The position numbers and the translations under genes were made by a program. The notes under the pieces are model-generated. The model did no database searches. It was not told the DNA's origin and was given only the letters and a program-made list of their open reading frames with translations. Shown here piece by piece: positions 1-10,411 of a stretch of 64,000 nt of DNA. The stretch comes from Symbiodinium microadriaticum (taxonomy: Eukaryota > Sar > Dinophyceae > Suessiales > Symbiodiniaceae): the NCBI GenBank assembly GCA_001939145.1, contig LSRX01000756.1, positions 271,683 to 335,682 on the forward strand. The letters are read 5' to 3'. Numbering within the stretch: the stretch's first letter is position 1; the number at the start of each line of letters is the position of its first letter.

Positions 1-39
1 CCCATGAATCTACTATATAGGTACATGGAGCCTTAGGGA
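1..39. repeat. Family D foldback element, right arm only
   Basis: The right arm ends in TACATGGAGCCTTAGGG, the same arm as the complete copies at 4289-4397 and 57387-57492. It is cut off by the window start. Confidence 0.75.
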
Positions 40-40
40 T

Positions 41-133
41 AAGTCCTGCACTACCCATCATAAGGAGTATACCATAGTTCCCATGGTTTAGGGTCCTTAA
101 GGTAATGCTAAGGGTTTATGTCATCAACAGTAG
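41..133. repeat. Family A foldback element (left end truncated)
   Basis: Arms AATCCTGCATTACC and GGTAATGC...TCATCAAC surround the conserved core ATACCATAATTCCCAT and GGGTCCTTAAGG. This family has about 18 copies here; the type copy is 41001-41107. Confidence 0.75.
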
Positions 134-441
134 GGTTTAGGTCTCAAGCTTGGCAAGCAGGATTCTCAGGCGTACGGGCTGAAGAACTAAAGGAAGAAAT
201 GAGAATGCGTGCCAATGGACGGTGTCCTGGGCTTAGAGCCTAGACTGTAAGAAAGTTGCCTCAATCTTTGAAGGCGGGGCTCGCAATAGTATATATCATT
301 TCCGCAGTAAGGAGTCTGAAGAAATAACGCTATACTTGTGATCTTGGCACGATAATTGGGTAGTGCATTATTGGCAATGAGGTTGATAGGGACTATCAGG
401 GACCCTATACCACTAACCTACCAACCTGCAATATCAAAGAG

Positions 442-639
442 CTACAGGGCCTGAGTCTTGGCACTATTTGGAGGGCGTCTTGGAGGACACTTCTTCTGCT
501 TCTCTGAAAAGCGGTCATTCAGGTTCAGCTTCAGGCTCCCATCATCCTGCCTTGAATACCAGCGATTGATAATTGCCGACTTGAAGGCGATTTCCTCCTC
601 AACAACGTGCTGAATATGGGCGTCGAGCAAGCGGGCTAC
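442..639 (-). CDS. Candidate 3' terminal exon, unknown protein
   Basis: A minus-strand frame of 65 codons runs from a GTGTAG|G acceptor-like site to a TAG stop at 442-444. It has a balanced, charged composition (segments HVVEEEIAFKSAIINRWYS and LNLNDRFSEKQKK) unlike the telomeric background. The same frame stays open upstream to about 759, so the acceptor is a guess. No family recognised. A chance ORF cannot be excluded, but the lysine/glutamate-rich helix-like stretch is unusual for this window. Confidence 0.4.
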   Translation of the reverse strand, partial: VARLLDAHIQHVVEEEIAFKSAIINRWYSRQDDGSLKLNLNDRFSEKQKKCPPRRPPNSAKTQAL

Positions 640-810
640 CCTACACCTTAAAAGCTCTCGAGGCTGGCAAACATTGTCCGATTCAACGTCACGCTCGGAT
701 CTACTGGTGACCCAGCCGATGTTGAGCCCTGAGGCTCTATGCTCCGATGTCGTATGCACCTAGACTTCGACCTTAAACGAACCCCTACATACGTACTTTC
801 AGGCTTAAGT

Positions 811-840
811 AAGTATATATATATATATTATATATTATAA

Positions 841-885
<45 letters not shown>

Positions 886-887
886 TA
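811..887. repeat. AT/AC dinucleotide microsatellite
   Basis: Runs of TA followed by ACACAC. The minus-strand ORF crossing it is an artefact of the repeat. Confidence 0.9.
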
Positions 888-1254
888 AATATAGGCACAT
901 ACATGGAGCCCTAGCCCATAGAACCCTACGGGTACCCTTGTAGAACCCTTCTAGAGCCCTTATAGAAACCCTTATATAACACTTATGGAACCCTGATATA
1001 GCCCTTAAAGGTATCGCTGCCTGTTGCAGAATTGTATCCGCCGTTGCTGCAATGTCCCCAGTGCGTACATCAACGCCTCTGGAAGATGCCGCGATGTGCC
1101 CGAGCACCGTAGCCTGCTTCCTCTTAAAGAATTCGTGTAGAACCCAATTATAGCCCTGCAGTAACCCCTGTAGAGCCCTTGCAGATCCGTCATAGAAACC
1201 TCATTCACCCATAATGGAACCCTACTAGTACTACATAAGCCTTACCTGTGGCCG

Positions 1255-1344
1255 GAAAGACCTACCTTTTTAGGGTTCCTTATTCTGGTTTCTATATCTA
1301 GTTCCTTAAACAGGTAGGTCTTTTCGGTTACAGGTAGGGCCTTA
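1255..1344. repeat. Family M foldback element (AGACCTACCTTTTTAGGG arms)
   Basis: GACCTACCTTTTTAGGGTTCC faces AACAGGTAGGTC. Related arms occur at 18681-18700, 29099-29124 and around 59283-59375. A single N follows at 1346. Confidence 0.55.
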
Positions 1345-1434
1345 ANTTCTGGCTCTAGAAAGGTCCGGATCTGGGACTGGGCTTCGTTCTCCCTCAGGCA
1401 CGGCTTAGGGCTTATGGGTTCAGGCCAGGCCTAG

Positions 1435-1640
1435 GATCTAGGGTTTAGGGTTTAGGGCTTTAGGGTTTAGGGCTTCAGGGTTTTAGGGTTTGGGGTTTAG
1501 GGCTTTAGGGGTTTAGGGTTTAGGGCTTTAGGGGTTTTGGGTTTGGAGTTTAGAGCTTTAGGGTTTAGGGTTTAGGGCTTTAGGGGTTTAGGGTTTAGAG
1601 TTTAGGGCTTTAGGGTTTAGGGTTACCGTTTAGGGCTTAA
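1435..1640. repeat. Interstitial telomere-like block, TTTAGGG orientation
   Basis: About 200 bp of TTTAGGG with frequent TTTTAGGG and GCTTTAGGG variants. Shorter blocks of the same kind lie at 1784-1835. Confidence 0.95.
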
Positions 1641-1863
1641 TCCCTCCGCACGCAGCAGAACCTAGCACATCTTCAAACCCAAAATCCTCTTGCCGCAACT
1701 TGCGCCCTAAACTCTTTGGGATCCCACCCCTGAACTCAAACCTCCAAACCCCGATATTCAAGCCTATTCAACCCTTTCTGTTTTAGGGTTTAGGGGTTTA
1801 GGGGTTTCGGGTTTAGGCTTTCAGGGTTTAGGTATGTTCATAGAAACCTATGTACTTACTTGA

Positions 1864-1975
1864 CGCTCCATGCACTTATTCAGTATATACTCGCGCCTCA
1901 AAATCGGTTCCTACATCGGTACTTTAAGGGGCTAAGTATCTGCTAGACGGGCCCCCGGGCACATGGAGCCTTAGG
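1864..1975. repeat. Family D foldback element, diverged
   Basis: GCTCCATGCACTTATTCAG on the left faces ACATGGAGCCTTAGG on the right, with the usual CTAAGTATCTGCTA inner arm. Confidence 0.65.
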
Positions 1976-2018
1976 ACTTAGTTACTTCAAAGATCCTGAA
2001 CCCTACGCCCCCACTTAC

Positions 2019-2078
2019 CCACGAGGCCTTCGGGGAGGCTGTGCCGAACTTGAAAAGGTTCCGTGCGGTTGCCGCGTC
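2019..2078 (-). CDS. Candidate internal exon, 20 codons, unknown protein
   Basis: On the minus strand TTTCCAG|GAC opens a 60-nt, phase-0 exon reading DAATARNLFKFGTASPKASW. It closes at TGG|GTAAGTGG, one of the strongest consensus donors in the window. Length, phase and both splice sites agree. It sits between telomeric DNA (2099-2200) and a family D element. It may belong to the same minus-strand gene as 3964-4157, but no linking exon is proven. Function unknown. Confidence 0.45.
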
Positions 2079-2098
2079 CTGGAAACGTTGACGGGGGG

Positions 2099-2200
2099 TT
2101 TAGGGCTCTAAACCCTAAACCCTAAACCCTGAACCCTAAACCCTGAAACCTAAACCCTAAACCCTGAAACCTAAACCCTAAACCCTAACGCGGGGCCTTA
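2099..2200. repeat. Interstitial telomere-like block, CCCTAAA orientation
   Basis: Tandem CCCTAAA with CCCTGAA variants, entered through a short TTTAGGG stretch, so the block inverts orientation. Confidence 0.9.
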
Positions 2201-2459
2201 AACAATCAGGGTTAGGGCTTTGGGTTTTGGGGTCGACATTAATAGGGATGCGTACATGCTCCTTGGCAATTAGCACGTACGAGGTGTATGGGGAATACGA
2301 ATATGCAGTGATACGGGGTTCATAACGGGGTATGATCCTCCTTACTTATGCAGACCTCGACATGTCTTGACCTCGACATGTCTTGCCTTTCGCCGTTGGG
2401 TCTTGGGAGTTGAAGTTTAGGGCTGTGGGGCTTAGGCTATTTGGTGGTAAAATGTTGAG

Positions 2460-2700
2460 CTGCTTTGGAATTAGCGCCTTTTCCGTCGCCTTTGCCGGTT
2501 CTTTCGCCTCCGGGGTGGCCAAGCATCTCTTTCAACCCTAAGCCCTAAGCCCTAAAGGTGTAAGGGTTGAGGACATAATGGATTTTTATGGAGCTTTGAA
2601 GGCCTTCACGACGGGTTGTGTAAAACAGATCCACCAGTGCTACCCTTTCGGGTCGTGGAAAGCTCCGTGTAACTGGGGCGACAAAGGGGTTTGGGCTTAG
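2460..2700 (-). other. Coding-like islands, frame unresolved
   Basis: Two short repeat-free islands (about 2462-2545 and 2612-2690) are open on the minus strand. The first reads GLKEMLGHPGGERTGKGDGK. The second is open on both strands. I cannot choose splice sites, so no exon is claimed. Confidence 0.25.
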
Positions 2701-3400
2701 GGTGCTTGGCGAAACAGTTCGAGGTCAAACATCTCAAATCTAAAACACCAAACCTTAAACCCTAGACGCTCAGCCCTGAACCCTAGAACCTTAAGAATCT
2801 TTGTTGGGTGGGTCTTCAGGATTGCGCCTTCGGCTACTCGGTACAAGGCCAGGGGTTAGATGACACCCAAGGTCCTCCCTTGAAGGGCCCCGCCCTAAAC
2901 CCTAAACCTGTTTGTGAACCCTAAGGCTCAAAATAGCCCAAAAGCCTTAAATGAGATGGTCTTTGGTCCCAAAATCCTTGAAATATGAATTCTTAGACTA
3001 GAGCCTTAGGGGAACCTATAGGGATCTGGGTTGGAGGTTCAGGCTTTAGGGGGCCTTTAAGGGTTCCTTGCAAGTGAAGCTTTCCGGAAGGACGAAGGCT
3101 CCACGAAGGAGCCATGTACAGTTAAAAGGGGTTCAGGTTTGACGTTTAGGGGCTTAGTATCTAGGAGTGTGCGGCTTAGGGGTTTGTGTTTAGGCCCGGT
3201 TTGAGGGTTTTGGCGGGAAGGCGGTTCTGATGGCGGCTCAGGGGGTTTCCACCTTTCAGGTTTCCGTACACTGCAGCCTTCCAGCCCCCAGGCCAAAAGC
3301 CTAAAACTCCAGCACCCCCCCCCAAAAAAAAAAGTCAGTTCAAAAAAAATCAAAAACGCACCCAGCACACGAAGCAAGCTCAATACACCCTGAACCCTAA

Positions 3401-3632
3401 ACACTACAAACCCTAAACCCTCCAAACCCTAAACCCTAAAACCTCCAGACCCTAAACCCTAAACCCCTAAACCCATAAAATCCCTAAAGCCTAAACCCTA
3501 AACCCTAAAAACCCTAAAAACCCTAAGCCCGTAGGGACAAAGAGTATATATATATATATATATGTATACATATATATATATATATAGAGATAGCTCTCTC
3601 TCGCTCTCTTTCTCTCTCTCTCTCTCTCTTTC
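3401..3632. repeat. CCCTAAA block followed by AT and CT microsatellites
   Basis: Degenerate CCCTAAA to 3530, then (TA)n at 3545-3586 and (CT)n to 3632. Confidence 0.9.
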
Positions 3633-3963
3633 TGTTTGTTTGTGTTGAGTGTCAGGCCTAAGCCTATTGATGGCTTCGCGGGTTTGAAGGGTTTAGGATG
3701 CAGGGTTGAGGGTTTGTGCGCATAATGCTTTAGGGCTGGTAATCGTAAGCAGGGAAACTGTAGTTTCTCATGATACCCACGTGTTTCCTTATCATGCTCT
3801 TCGAGTTAAGGGTTTAGGGTGTTTTAGATCACCAACGAAACTGCCAGATCTTAACCCCTAGCTTTTGGACCCGAAACCTGCAGTGCCTGGGCATGTTTCA
3901 GGCATAAGGCTTTTCGGGCTTAGGGGTTTAGGGTTTAGGGGTTTAGGGTTTGCTCGTTGTTAC

Positions 3964-4157
3964 CCGGCACCGCCTCTCCTTTCGTGGCGCTATACTCGAC
4001 GTCCACAGAAGAGTCTCGGAGGATCATCTCCCTGAGGATATACAGCCCAACATCTCCCCGGAGTGTCCCAGGAGTGGGAGTGTGCCACCCACTGCCTAGC
4101 CTCGGCCGTTCCCCCTGCTCCGCCGCCGTGAAGGTGCGGTGCTCGATCCAGCCGCCC
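3964..4157 (-). CDS. Candidate internal exon, 64 codons, unknown protein
   Basis: A minus-strand frame from ACACAG|G to CCGG|GTAAC gives a well-mixed protein segment with blocks WIEHRTFTAAEQGERP and GDVGLYILREMILRDSSVD. It has no telomere-derived residues. Length fits one split codon at each end (1 + 3x64 + 1 nt). The plus strand also has a 73-codon ORF here, but it is Pro/Ser-rich and looks like the shadow frame. No family recognised. Confidence 0.5.
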
Positions 4158-4288
4158 CTGTGTCTCGTGCAGATGTAGGCGGTGTGGGATTTCCTTACAG
4201 GATCCTAAACGTAAACCCAGAACGATTTTGCAGCCTTAAACCCTAAATAAACTCCGCCTTGGAAGGTTTGAGACCACCACTGCTCTTA

Positions 4289-4397
4289 CCCTAAGGCTCC
4301 ATGTGCCTATATAGTAGATTCATGGGCCTTTAAGTACCTATATACGAACCCCTTTAAGGCCTAAGTATCTACTAAAAGGGTACATGGAGCCTTTGGG
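4289..4397. repeat. Family D foldback element, complete
   Basis: Arms CCTAAGGCTCCATGT and ACATGGAGCCTTTGGG, inner arms TAGTAGATTCATGGGCC and CTAAGTATCTACTA. Confidence 0.85.
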
Positions 4398-4493
4398 TTA
4401 GCTAACTGCAGATGCGTCTTCTCTTTCCTCCCACTCTTTGCCTCGATCAGCCGCCTGCTCCTGGGCATCAGCCAGCTCTCCTACCGGTGCCGA

Positions 4494-4655
4494 GAGACTC
4501 CAAAATCCCTTCATTAAGGAAGATACCTTAAATTAGAATAGGAACCCTAATAAGATTTAAGGTATATTCCTTAAGTAAGGAATATACCTTAAATTAGAAT
4601 GGGAACCCCAAGAAGATTTAAGGTATATTCCTTAATTAAGGAATATTGGAGTCTC
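4494..4655. repeat. Family E foldback element
   Basis: GAGACTCCAAAATCCCTTCA faces TATTGGAGTCTC. Two nested GGAATATACCTTAAA / TTTAAGGTATATTCC pairs lie between. Confidence 0.85.
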
Positions 4656-4732
4656 GGGGTGTCTGGCCATAGAGCGCCCCTCCTGGTCTGAACCGGGAGG
4701 GCACTCGTCGCGCTGATTTTTGCTTACTCGGA

Positions 4733-4844
4733 CCCTTAGGGACGAAATGACCCTTAACAGTAGGGGCCCTATGCCCTCCTACTATGAATCCCTATATGGT
4801 ATCTGAACCCTAAACCCTTCTCAGGGCCCTTATCGTCCTTAAGG
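4733..4844. repeat. Family C foldback element
   Basis: CCTTAGGGACGAAATGACCC faces GGGCCCTTATCGTCCTTAAGG, with central ACTATGAATCCCTATATGG. Confidence 0.85.
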
Positions 4845-4996
4845 ACTTGGCTGTTTGCCCAGGAGTCCGCCGAGGCCTATGCAGGGCCTTGCAGCTGCAA
4901 GCGCCTTTCCAGGCCCTATCTGAATGGCGATGAACCCTAAACCCTAAACCCTAAACCCTAAACCCCTAAATCCTAAACCCTNTCCTACCGGTGCCG

Positions 4997-5161
4997 AGAG
5001 ACTCCAAAATCCCTTCAGTAAAGAATATACCGTAAACACCAGAATAGGAACCCTAATAAGATTTAAGGTATATTCCTTAAGTAAGGAATATACCTTAAAT
5101 TAGAATGGGAACCCCAAGAAGATTTAAGGTATATTCCTTAATTAAGGAATATTGGAGTCTC
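4997..5161. repeat. Family E foldback element (second copy of the duplication)
   Basis: Same structure as 4494-4655, with several differences only in the first ~50 bp next to the N. Confidence 0.8.
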
Positions 5162-5238
5162 GGGGTGTCTGGCCATAGAGCGCCCCTCCTGGTCTGAACC
5201 GGGAGGGCACTCGTCGCGCTGATTTTTGCTTACTCGGA

Positions 5239-5350
5239 CCCTTAGGGACGAAATGACCCTTAACAGTAGGGGCCCTATGCCCTCCTACTATGAATCCCTA
5301 TATGGTATCTGAACCCTAAACCCTTCTCAGGGCCCTTATCGTCCTTAAGG
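5239..5350. repeat. Family C foldback element (second copy of the duplication)
   Basis: Matches 4733-4844 apart from the offset. Confidence 0.8.
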
Positions 5351-5622
5351 ACTTGGCTGTTTGCCCAGGAGTCCGCCGAGGCCTATGCAGGGCCTTGCAG
5401 CTGCAAGCGCCTTTCCAGGCCCTATCTGAATGGCGATGAACCCTAAACCCTAAACCCTAAACCCTAAACCCCTAAATCCTAAACCCTAAATCCTAAATCC
5501 TAAACCCTAAATCCTAAACCCTAAACCCTAGTGTGGTCACTGGCACATATCCAGGATTCTCCAGGAAGGAACTCCCACATGGATGCAGCGAACCCTCTAG
5601 ACAGGCGCTGTGACTTCCCTTG

Positions 5623-5849
5623 GAGACTCCAAATGTTCCTTAGTTAAGGAATATACCTTAAATCTTATCAGGGCTCCCATTACTAGTTTAAGGTATATTC
5701 CTTAATTAAGGGATATACCTTAAATCTTATCAGGGCTCCCACTACTAATTTAAGGCATATTCCTTCATTAAGGAATATACCTTAAATCCTATCAGGGCTC
5801 CCATTACTAATTTAAGGTATATTCCTTCATGAAGGGATATTGGAATCAC
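5623..5849. repeat. Family E foldback element with the inner unit repeated three times
   Basis: Three successive ~67-bp units of GGAATATACCTTAAAT...TTTAAGGTATATTCC, closed by GGAGACTCCAAATG and GGGATATTGGAATC. Confidence 0.8.
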
Positions 5850-5923
5850 CGGGTTCCCTTTGAGGCTCCTTGACCCGAGGCTGTTCCTCGACTCTGGGGA
5901 CAGTGAGGCCTATCGCTGTCTAT

Positions 5924-6077
5924 ACCCATAGGATCCACAGTAGTTCCTTTTGGGGGATTACCTTATAGGATCCTAAATAAGTAAATAAGTAAATAATTAA
6001 ATAAATATAAATATAAATGTAAATATATATATATATATATACACCCCAAAAAGGAACTACAATGGAGCCTATAGGTA
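5924..6077. repeat. Family B foldback element with AT-rich loop
   Basis: ACCCATAGGATCCACAGTAG faces AAGGAACTACAATGGAGCC. The loop has expanded into AAATAAGTAAATA and (TA)n. Confidence 0.8.
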
Positions 6078-6160
6078 GTGTCTGCATACTGAGAGGCATC
6101 GGGTTGGTCTCTATACCGCTTGCCCGACGTGGGAGGTCGGAACCGAAGTCTTGAAACTTA

Positions 6161-6272
6161 CCTTAAGGACGAAAAGGACCCTAAAAAGGGTTTAGGGTTC
6201 AGATACCATCTAGGGATTCATAGTATGAGGGTATAGGGCCCCTACCTTAAGGGTCGTCTCGTCCTTAAGGTA
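6161..6272. repeat. Family C foldback element
   Basis: CCTTAAGGACGAAAAGGACC faces GTCTCGTCCTTAAGG; central GATTCATAGTATGAGGG. Confidence 0.85.
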
Positions 6273-6887
6273 GTTAATCGAGTATGGCCCGGAATTAGAG
6301 TCCAGGCCCTAAACCCTAAACCCTAGGCCCTATAAGCCCTAAGCCCTAAGTGTATACGGTCTGCAACACTACAGGTGCTAACCCCTGAGGGCAGATCCGA
6401 AAGCCGCTTCCAAAGTACCCTCAACTAGGGGTAAAGGGTCCCAAATTAAGGGTATTTCGGGTCTAATAGAGGGTAGATGCAGGGTCTAGGTAGCATCATA
6501 AGGATACCCCCCCAACCCCTTTTTTTTATGGGGGCCTTTATAACTACAACAGGGTTTTAAGGAGTTTATTGGAACCCTCAGGCATAAAAACCAAACCCCT
6601 GAACCCCTAACCCCCAAACCCTGAACCCTAAACTCTAACCCTTAACCCCTAAACCCCTAAACCCTAAACACTAAACACTAAACCCTTCTGGTTCCCATAT
6701 TGGCAAGGGCCTCCAGGGGGCATTCTTGTCCCAGGGGCATTCCTGAGAACGTCAAAGGGCTCCCCTTAAGGGGTTCTTTAGGGTCTAGGGTTAGGGTTTA
6801 GGGCTTTAGGGTTTTAGAGTGTAGAGTTGAACCCAGTCGAGCTGCGGGTTTGGAACCCGGCTTGAGGCCTGATTAGTACCTGGAGGC

Positions 6888-6980
6888 TCATACCCTACCC
6901 TTTCTTAGGGTACTTAGTTCCTTAGTTAGGATCTGTTATATAGCAAAGTAAGCAGGTACCCTTAAAAGGGGAAGGGTATG
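6888..6980. repeat. Family I foldback element
   Basis: TCATACCCTACCCTTTC faces AAGGGGAAGGGTATG, with core TTAGGATCTGTTATATAG. Other copies: 8973-9065 and 45041-45137. Confidence 0.75.
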
Positions 6981-7379
6981 AAATTGATGTGTTTCTTCTG
7001 ACTGAAAAAGAGGGTGAGGGCCTAGGGTTTACTTGAAGGTTGCTGGGTGGGTTCAGGGTGTCGGGTTTCCAGTCTAGTTTAGGGCTTGCACCGCGTCCGG
7101 TTTAGGGTCGGTGTCAAGCAATCCAAGGCCGGATAAAGGATCCTTTTTCGGAAAAGGGTGAGAACCAGTCTTATCTCTGAGAGATCTATCTTATGCAAGT
7201 AGGATTCCGAGTACCTGATATGAGGGGGGGGTTCTGTTGATAGCTGCTCACCCAGAACCCGTGCCAAGCCCAAAACGCTGAAGCCGAAAACCGTCGTATA
7301 AAGAACGTAAAGGGTAGAGGTGTGGGGGTTGAATTATCGCTGCATTCTGCAACAGACTCAGAAACAAAAGCAGCTTCGA

Positions 7380-7480
7380 TTGCTAGCTAAAATCCAACTC
7401 GGGTGGCGTGTCGATGTCGTAGGTCGTCGCTTGGAAGGTTGAAGCTCTTCAGAGCATTCAGCTGCCCGGCACTATAAGGA
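7380..7480 (-). other. Coding-like island, several frames open
   Basis: The minus strand here contains either LNALKSFNLPSDDLRHRH or, in another frame, FQATTYDIDTPPELDFS followed by a stop. Both look like protein. No clear acceptor separates them, so this stays an unresolved candidate. Confidence 0.25.
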
Positions 7481-7679
7481 TCTGAGGGCTTGGGGTTTAC
7501 GGGTTAAGCCTCAGGATGACAGGTTTCACGCTCTCTACCACAATCAGAACGGTAACATGGACATGGAGTGCAAAACCTAGGAGTCCAAGTGGTCGTTTCT
7601 GGTTTTGGGAAGCATGAAGAGTCCTATTTTTTAGAGAATACCTGGACCCGTAGAAACCTTGCGGGAAGGGTGTAGGATA

Positions 7680-7782
7680 CCGTTGATGATATACATCCTG
7701 AATTACCTTAAGGACCCTAAACCATGGGAATTAGGGTATATTCCTTATTATGGGCAATGCAGGATTTATGTCATCAACCGTA
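7680..7782. repeat. Family A foldback element
   Basis: CGTTGATGATATACATCCTG faces GCAGGATTTATGTCATCAAC; core GGGAATTAGGGTATATTCC. Confidence 0.85.
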
Positions 7783-7879
7783 TGTACTGTACCCGCCACA
7801 ACGAAGCCACAACCATCCCTGAGGGTTTAAGCTCGAGTTGCCACGCTAAGCCATACTTCCAGACCCTGAGTCCCTAAAC

Positions 7880-7995
7880 GCACCCTGTCCCAAACCCTAA
7901 ACCCTAAACCCTAAAACCCTAAACCCCTAAGCCCCTAAACCCCCAAACCCTAAACCCTAAGTGCCTAAATCCCTAAACCCCAAACCTTGAACCCG
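7880..7995. repeat. Interstitial telomere-like block, CCCTAAA orientation
   Basis: CCCTAAA with CCCCTAAA variants, lying between two family A elements. Confidence 0.9.
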
Positions 7996-8007
7996 ATTCA
8001 GACGTAC

Positions 8008-8112
8008 CTACGGTTGATGCTATAAATCCTGCAAAACCCACAATAAGAAACACACCATAATTCCCATAGTTCAGGGTGCTTATATAATGCAGGATTTATA
8101 TCACCAACAGTA
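8008..8112. repeat. Family A foldback element
   Basis: CTACGGTTGATGCTATAAAT faces GGATTTATATCACCAACAG. The left inner arm is diverged. Confidence 0.8.
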
Positions 8113-8349
8113 TGTTACCACGCAAAGAACCCCAGAACTCCAGGCGAATCCAAAAAGTAGAACTTCCTTATCGGATTCCTATGAAGTGCCCTGCAAACCC
8201 CTGCCCCCAAAAGACATCTACAAATCCTCCCCAACCAAAAGCCCCCCAACACCCAACACCCTTTAAGCCCCGAGACCTGAACAAAACCCCAAACCCCAAA
8301 AAGGCCCCATTTAAGGCGCTAAAACCTGAAAGCCTTACCGGCAAAGGAG

Positions 8350-8470
8350 CCTTCAGGGTTTAGGGTTCATGTACCATCTAGGGTTTAGGGTTTAGGGTTT
8401 AGGGTTTAGGTTTAGGGATTCATAGTATAAGGGTATAGGGCCCCTTTCAAGAGGCCTTTCGTCCTTAAGG
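8350..8470. repeat. Family C foldback element with telomeric expansion in its core
   Basis: The core GTACCATCTAGGGATTCATA is interrupted after CTAGGG by about four TTTAGGG units before ATTCATAG resumes. The right arm CTTTCGTCCTTAAGG is intact and the left arm is eroded. Confidence 0.75.
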
Positions 8471-8858
8471 CAGAGGAAGGAGCCTTCAGGTGTCCCATCG
8501 GCATGGCCCAAGGAAGGCTCGTGGGCGCGCCCCGAAAACCTAAACCTACGCCCCCGTCGCCGGTGCTTCGGCGGGGGTGGTGTTGCCTTGAGCCCGAGGA
8601 GAGCAAGGGTTCAGGAGGCTCGGATGGGTCGGGTTTTAGGGTTTAGGCTTGAGGGTTGAGGGTTTAGGGTTTAGGGCCCTAAACCCTAAACCTTAAACCC
8701 TAAACAGGGTTTTAGGGTTTAGGGCTTTAGGGTTTAGAGGACATCATCCTGGAAGTCGCGATTGCGGAGGGAAATCCGGAACTCTATTGTTTTGGGACCT
8801 GGAAACCCTCGTATCAGAGCGGTTTAACCCTAAACCCGATATACATCTCTGAACCCTG

Positions 8859-8970
8859 CTTGGAGGTTCATGGGTAGTCAGAAGTGGGTTCATAAGTAAG
8901 GTAGACTCTAGTTACAACCCATATTGGCGGACTTATAACCCCACTTACAACTACCCATGAACCTCCAAGT
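8859..8970. repeat. Family G foldback element, long stem
   Basis: CTTGGAGGTTCATGGGTAG faces CTACCCATGAACCTCCAAG. Sister copy at 58345-58456. Confidence 0.85.
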
Positions 8971-8972
8971 AG

Positions 8973-9065
8973 AGGCTCACTATAACCCCTCTCTTAGGGT
9001 ACGTAGATCTTGAGTTAGGATCTGTTATATAGAAAAGTAAGCAGGTACCCTAAAATGAGGTAGCG
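8973..9065. repeat. Family I foldback element
   Basis: Shares TTAGGATCTGTTATATAG and GTAAGCAGGTACCC with 6888-6980. Confidence 0.7.
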
Positions 9066-9226
9066 TCTTAAACATCTCTAAACCCTAAACCATGTTGGTT
9101 TAGGGTTCTGAGCCCTGAAGGTCTCTAAGCTGCAGCCATTCCGCTGGAATTCAAGAGCAGAACATATGGGTTTAGGGTTTAGGGTTTGGGGTTTGGGGTT
9201 TAGGGTTTAGGGTTTAGGGTTTAGAG

Positions 9227-9323
9227 TTTCCGAAAACAGGGGGTACCTTATTTTGGGGGGGTCCTTAGAATAAGGATCCTACTAGTTAGGGTACTATATT
9301 AGGGTCCCTAATTTTCGGAACCC
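9227..9323. repeat. Family F foldback element
   Basis: GTTTCCGAAAACAGGGGGTA faces CCCTAATTTTCGGAACCCC; core AATAAGGATCCTACTA. Other copies: 11692-11784, 29131-29200 and 63250-63345. Confidence 0.8.
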
Positions 9324-9534
9324 CCCCCATATTACTATGACGATTATGACTCGTAGCACTACTATTTGTCTGAATACTGTTCAGGGTTTAAAGTTTAAGC
9401 CTCGGGGTTTAGGGTACTATTAGTCCTATGAATACTATAAACATCTACTGTATATAGGTACTATAACACTTCTATTGCCACTGTGACAAGTCTTCTCTGC
9501 GTGTTCAAGACCCTTGCAAAAGCGGCCCTAGCTC

Positions 9535-10010
9535 TAAACCCCAAGCCCTAAACCTTAAGCCCTTATAAACCCTATAAAACCCTACACCCTAAGCCCTTAT
9601 AAACCCTATAAAATCCTACGCCCTGAGCCCTTGTTCTCCCTAAAACCTTCAAACCCTGAGCCCTAACCCCTAAACCCCAAAACCCTTAGATCCCTTATAG
9701 ATCCCTTTAACGGAATCCTTAACCCCAAACCCTAAAGCCCCAAACCCTAAGAACTAAACCGTGAACCCTAAACCCTAACCCCTAAACCCCAAACCCTAAG
9801 CCATAAACCCTTTGGATCCCTTATAGATCCCTTTGAAGGAACCCTTAACCCTGAACCCTAAGACCCCAAACCCTAAGCCCTAAACCCTAAGCTCTACACC
9901 CTAAAACCCCAAGCCCTAAACCCTAAACCCTAAAACCCCAAACCCTAAGCCCGAAACAAGGGGCCCTGAACACTTTTGACCCTTTAGACCCCTTACATAT
10001 TTCTAAAACC
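9535..10010. repeat. Degenerate telomere-like DNA with internal ~115-bp duplications
   Basis: CCCTAAA variants. The motif GATCCCTTATAGATCCCTTT occurs twice (about 9690 and 9817) with similar downstream sequence, and CCCTTATAAACCCTATAAAA occurs twice near 9560-9620. Confidence 0.85.
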
Positions 10011-10136
10011 CTAAAATCCTAACCCTTAAAAAAAAGGGGGCCCTGAAGACTGTTTGGCGCAGCTGGCCTTTGGTCTCTGCGTCTCTGTGTGATGTGGATG
10101 AGGGCCAGGCTGGACCCCTCGAAACCCATCGCGTTT

Positions 10137-10265
10137 AGGGTGGTTTAGGGGTTTAGAATTCAGGGTTTAGGGGTTTAGGGTTTAGGGTTTAGGGGTTTAG
10201 GGGTTTAGGGGTTTAGGGTTTAAGGTTTAGGGTTGAGGGTTTAGGGTTTAGGCTTTAAGGTTTAG
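10137..10265. repeat. Interstitial telomere-like block, TTTAGGG orientation
   Basis: TTTAGGG and TTTAGGGG units, with a few GGTTTAAGG variants. Confidence 0.9.
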
Positions 10266-10411
10266 GGGGAAGGCTCGTAGTAGAGTAAGGAGCCCCCGCA
10301 TAGAGCCTCTACATATTAATACGGTTAAACTTACAGAAGTTTCGGGTTTCAGTTTCAAGGTGTGCAGTTTAGCGGCTGAGGGCCTACATTTGAGGGTGCA
10401 GAGGTTTACGG

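Larger units (their letters stand above)
4479..5487. repeat. ~505-bp near-identical duplication split by a single N (4982)
   Basis: The segment ending at 4981 repeats from 4983 onward: one family E element, one family C element and a CCCTAAA tail. The N sits exactly at the junction and mismatches cluster beside it, which suggests two contig ends that were not merged. Confidence 0.8.

Noticed and set aside
1435..1640. True chromosome end
   Set aside because: Telomeric blocks are degenerate, occur throughout in both orientations and are flanked by unique DNA, so they are interstitial.
2920..2960. Dinoflagellate spliced-leader relic (AAGGCTCAAAATAGC here and near 38836)
   Set aside because: It resembles part of the leader only loosely and looks like a dispersed repeat. 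No full spliced-leader motif was seen by eye.
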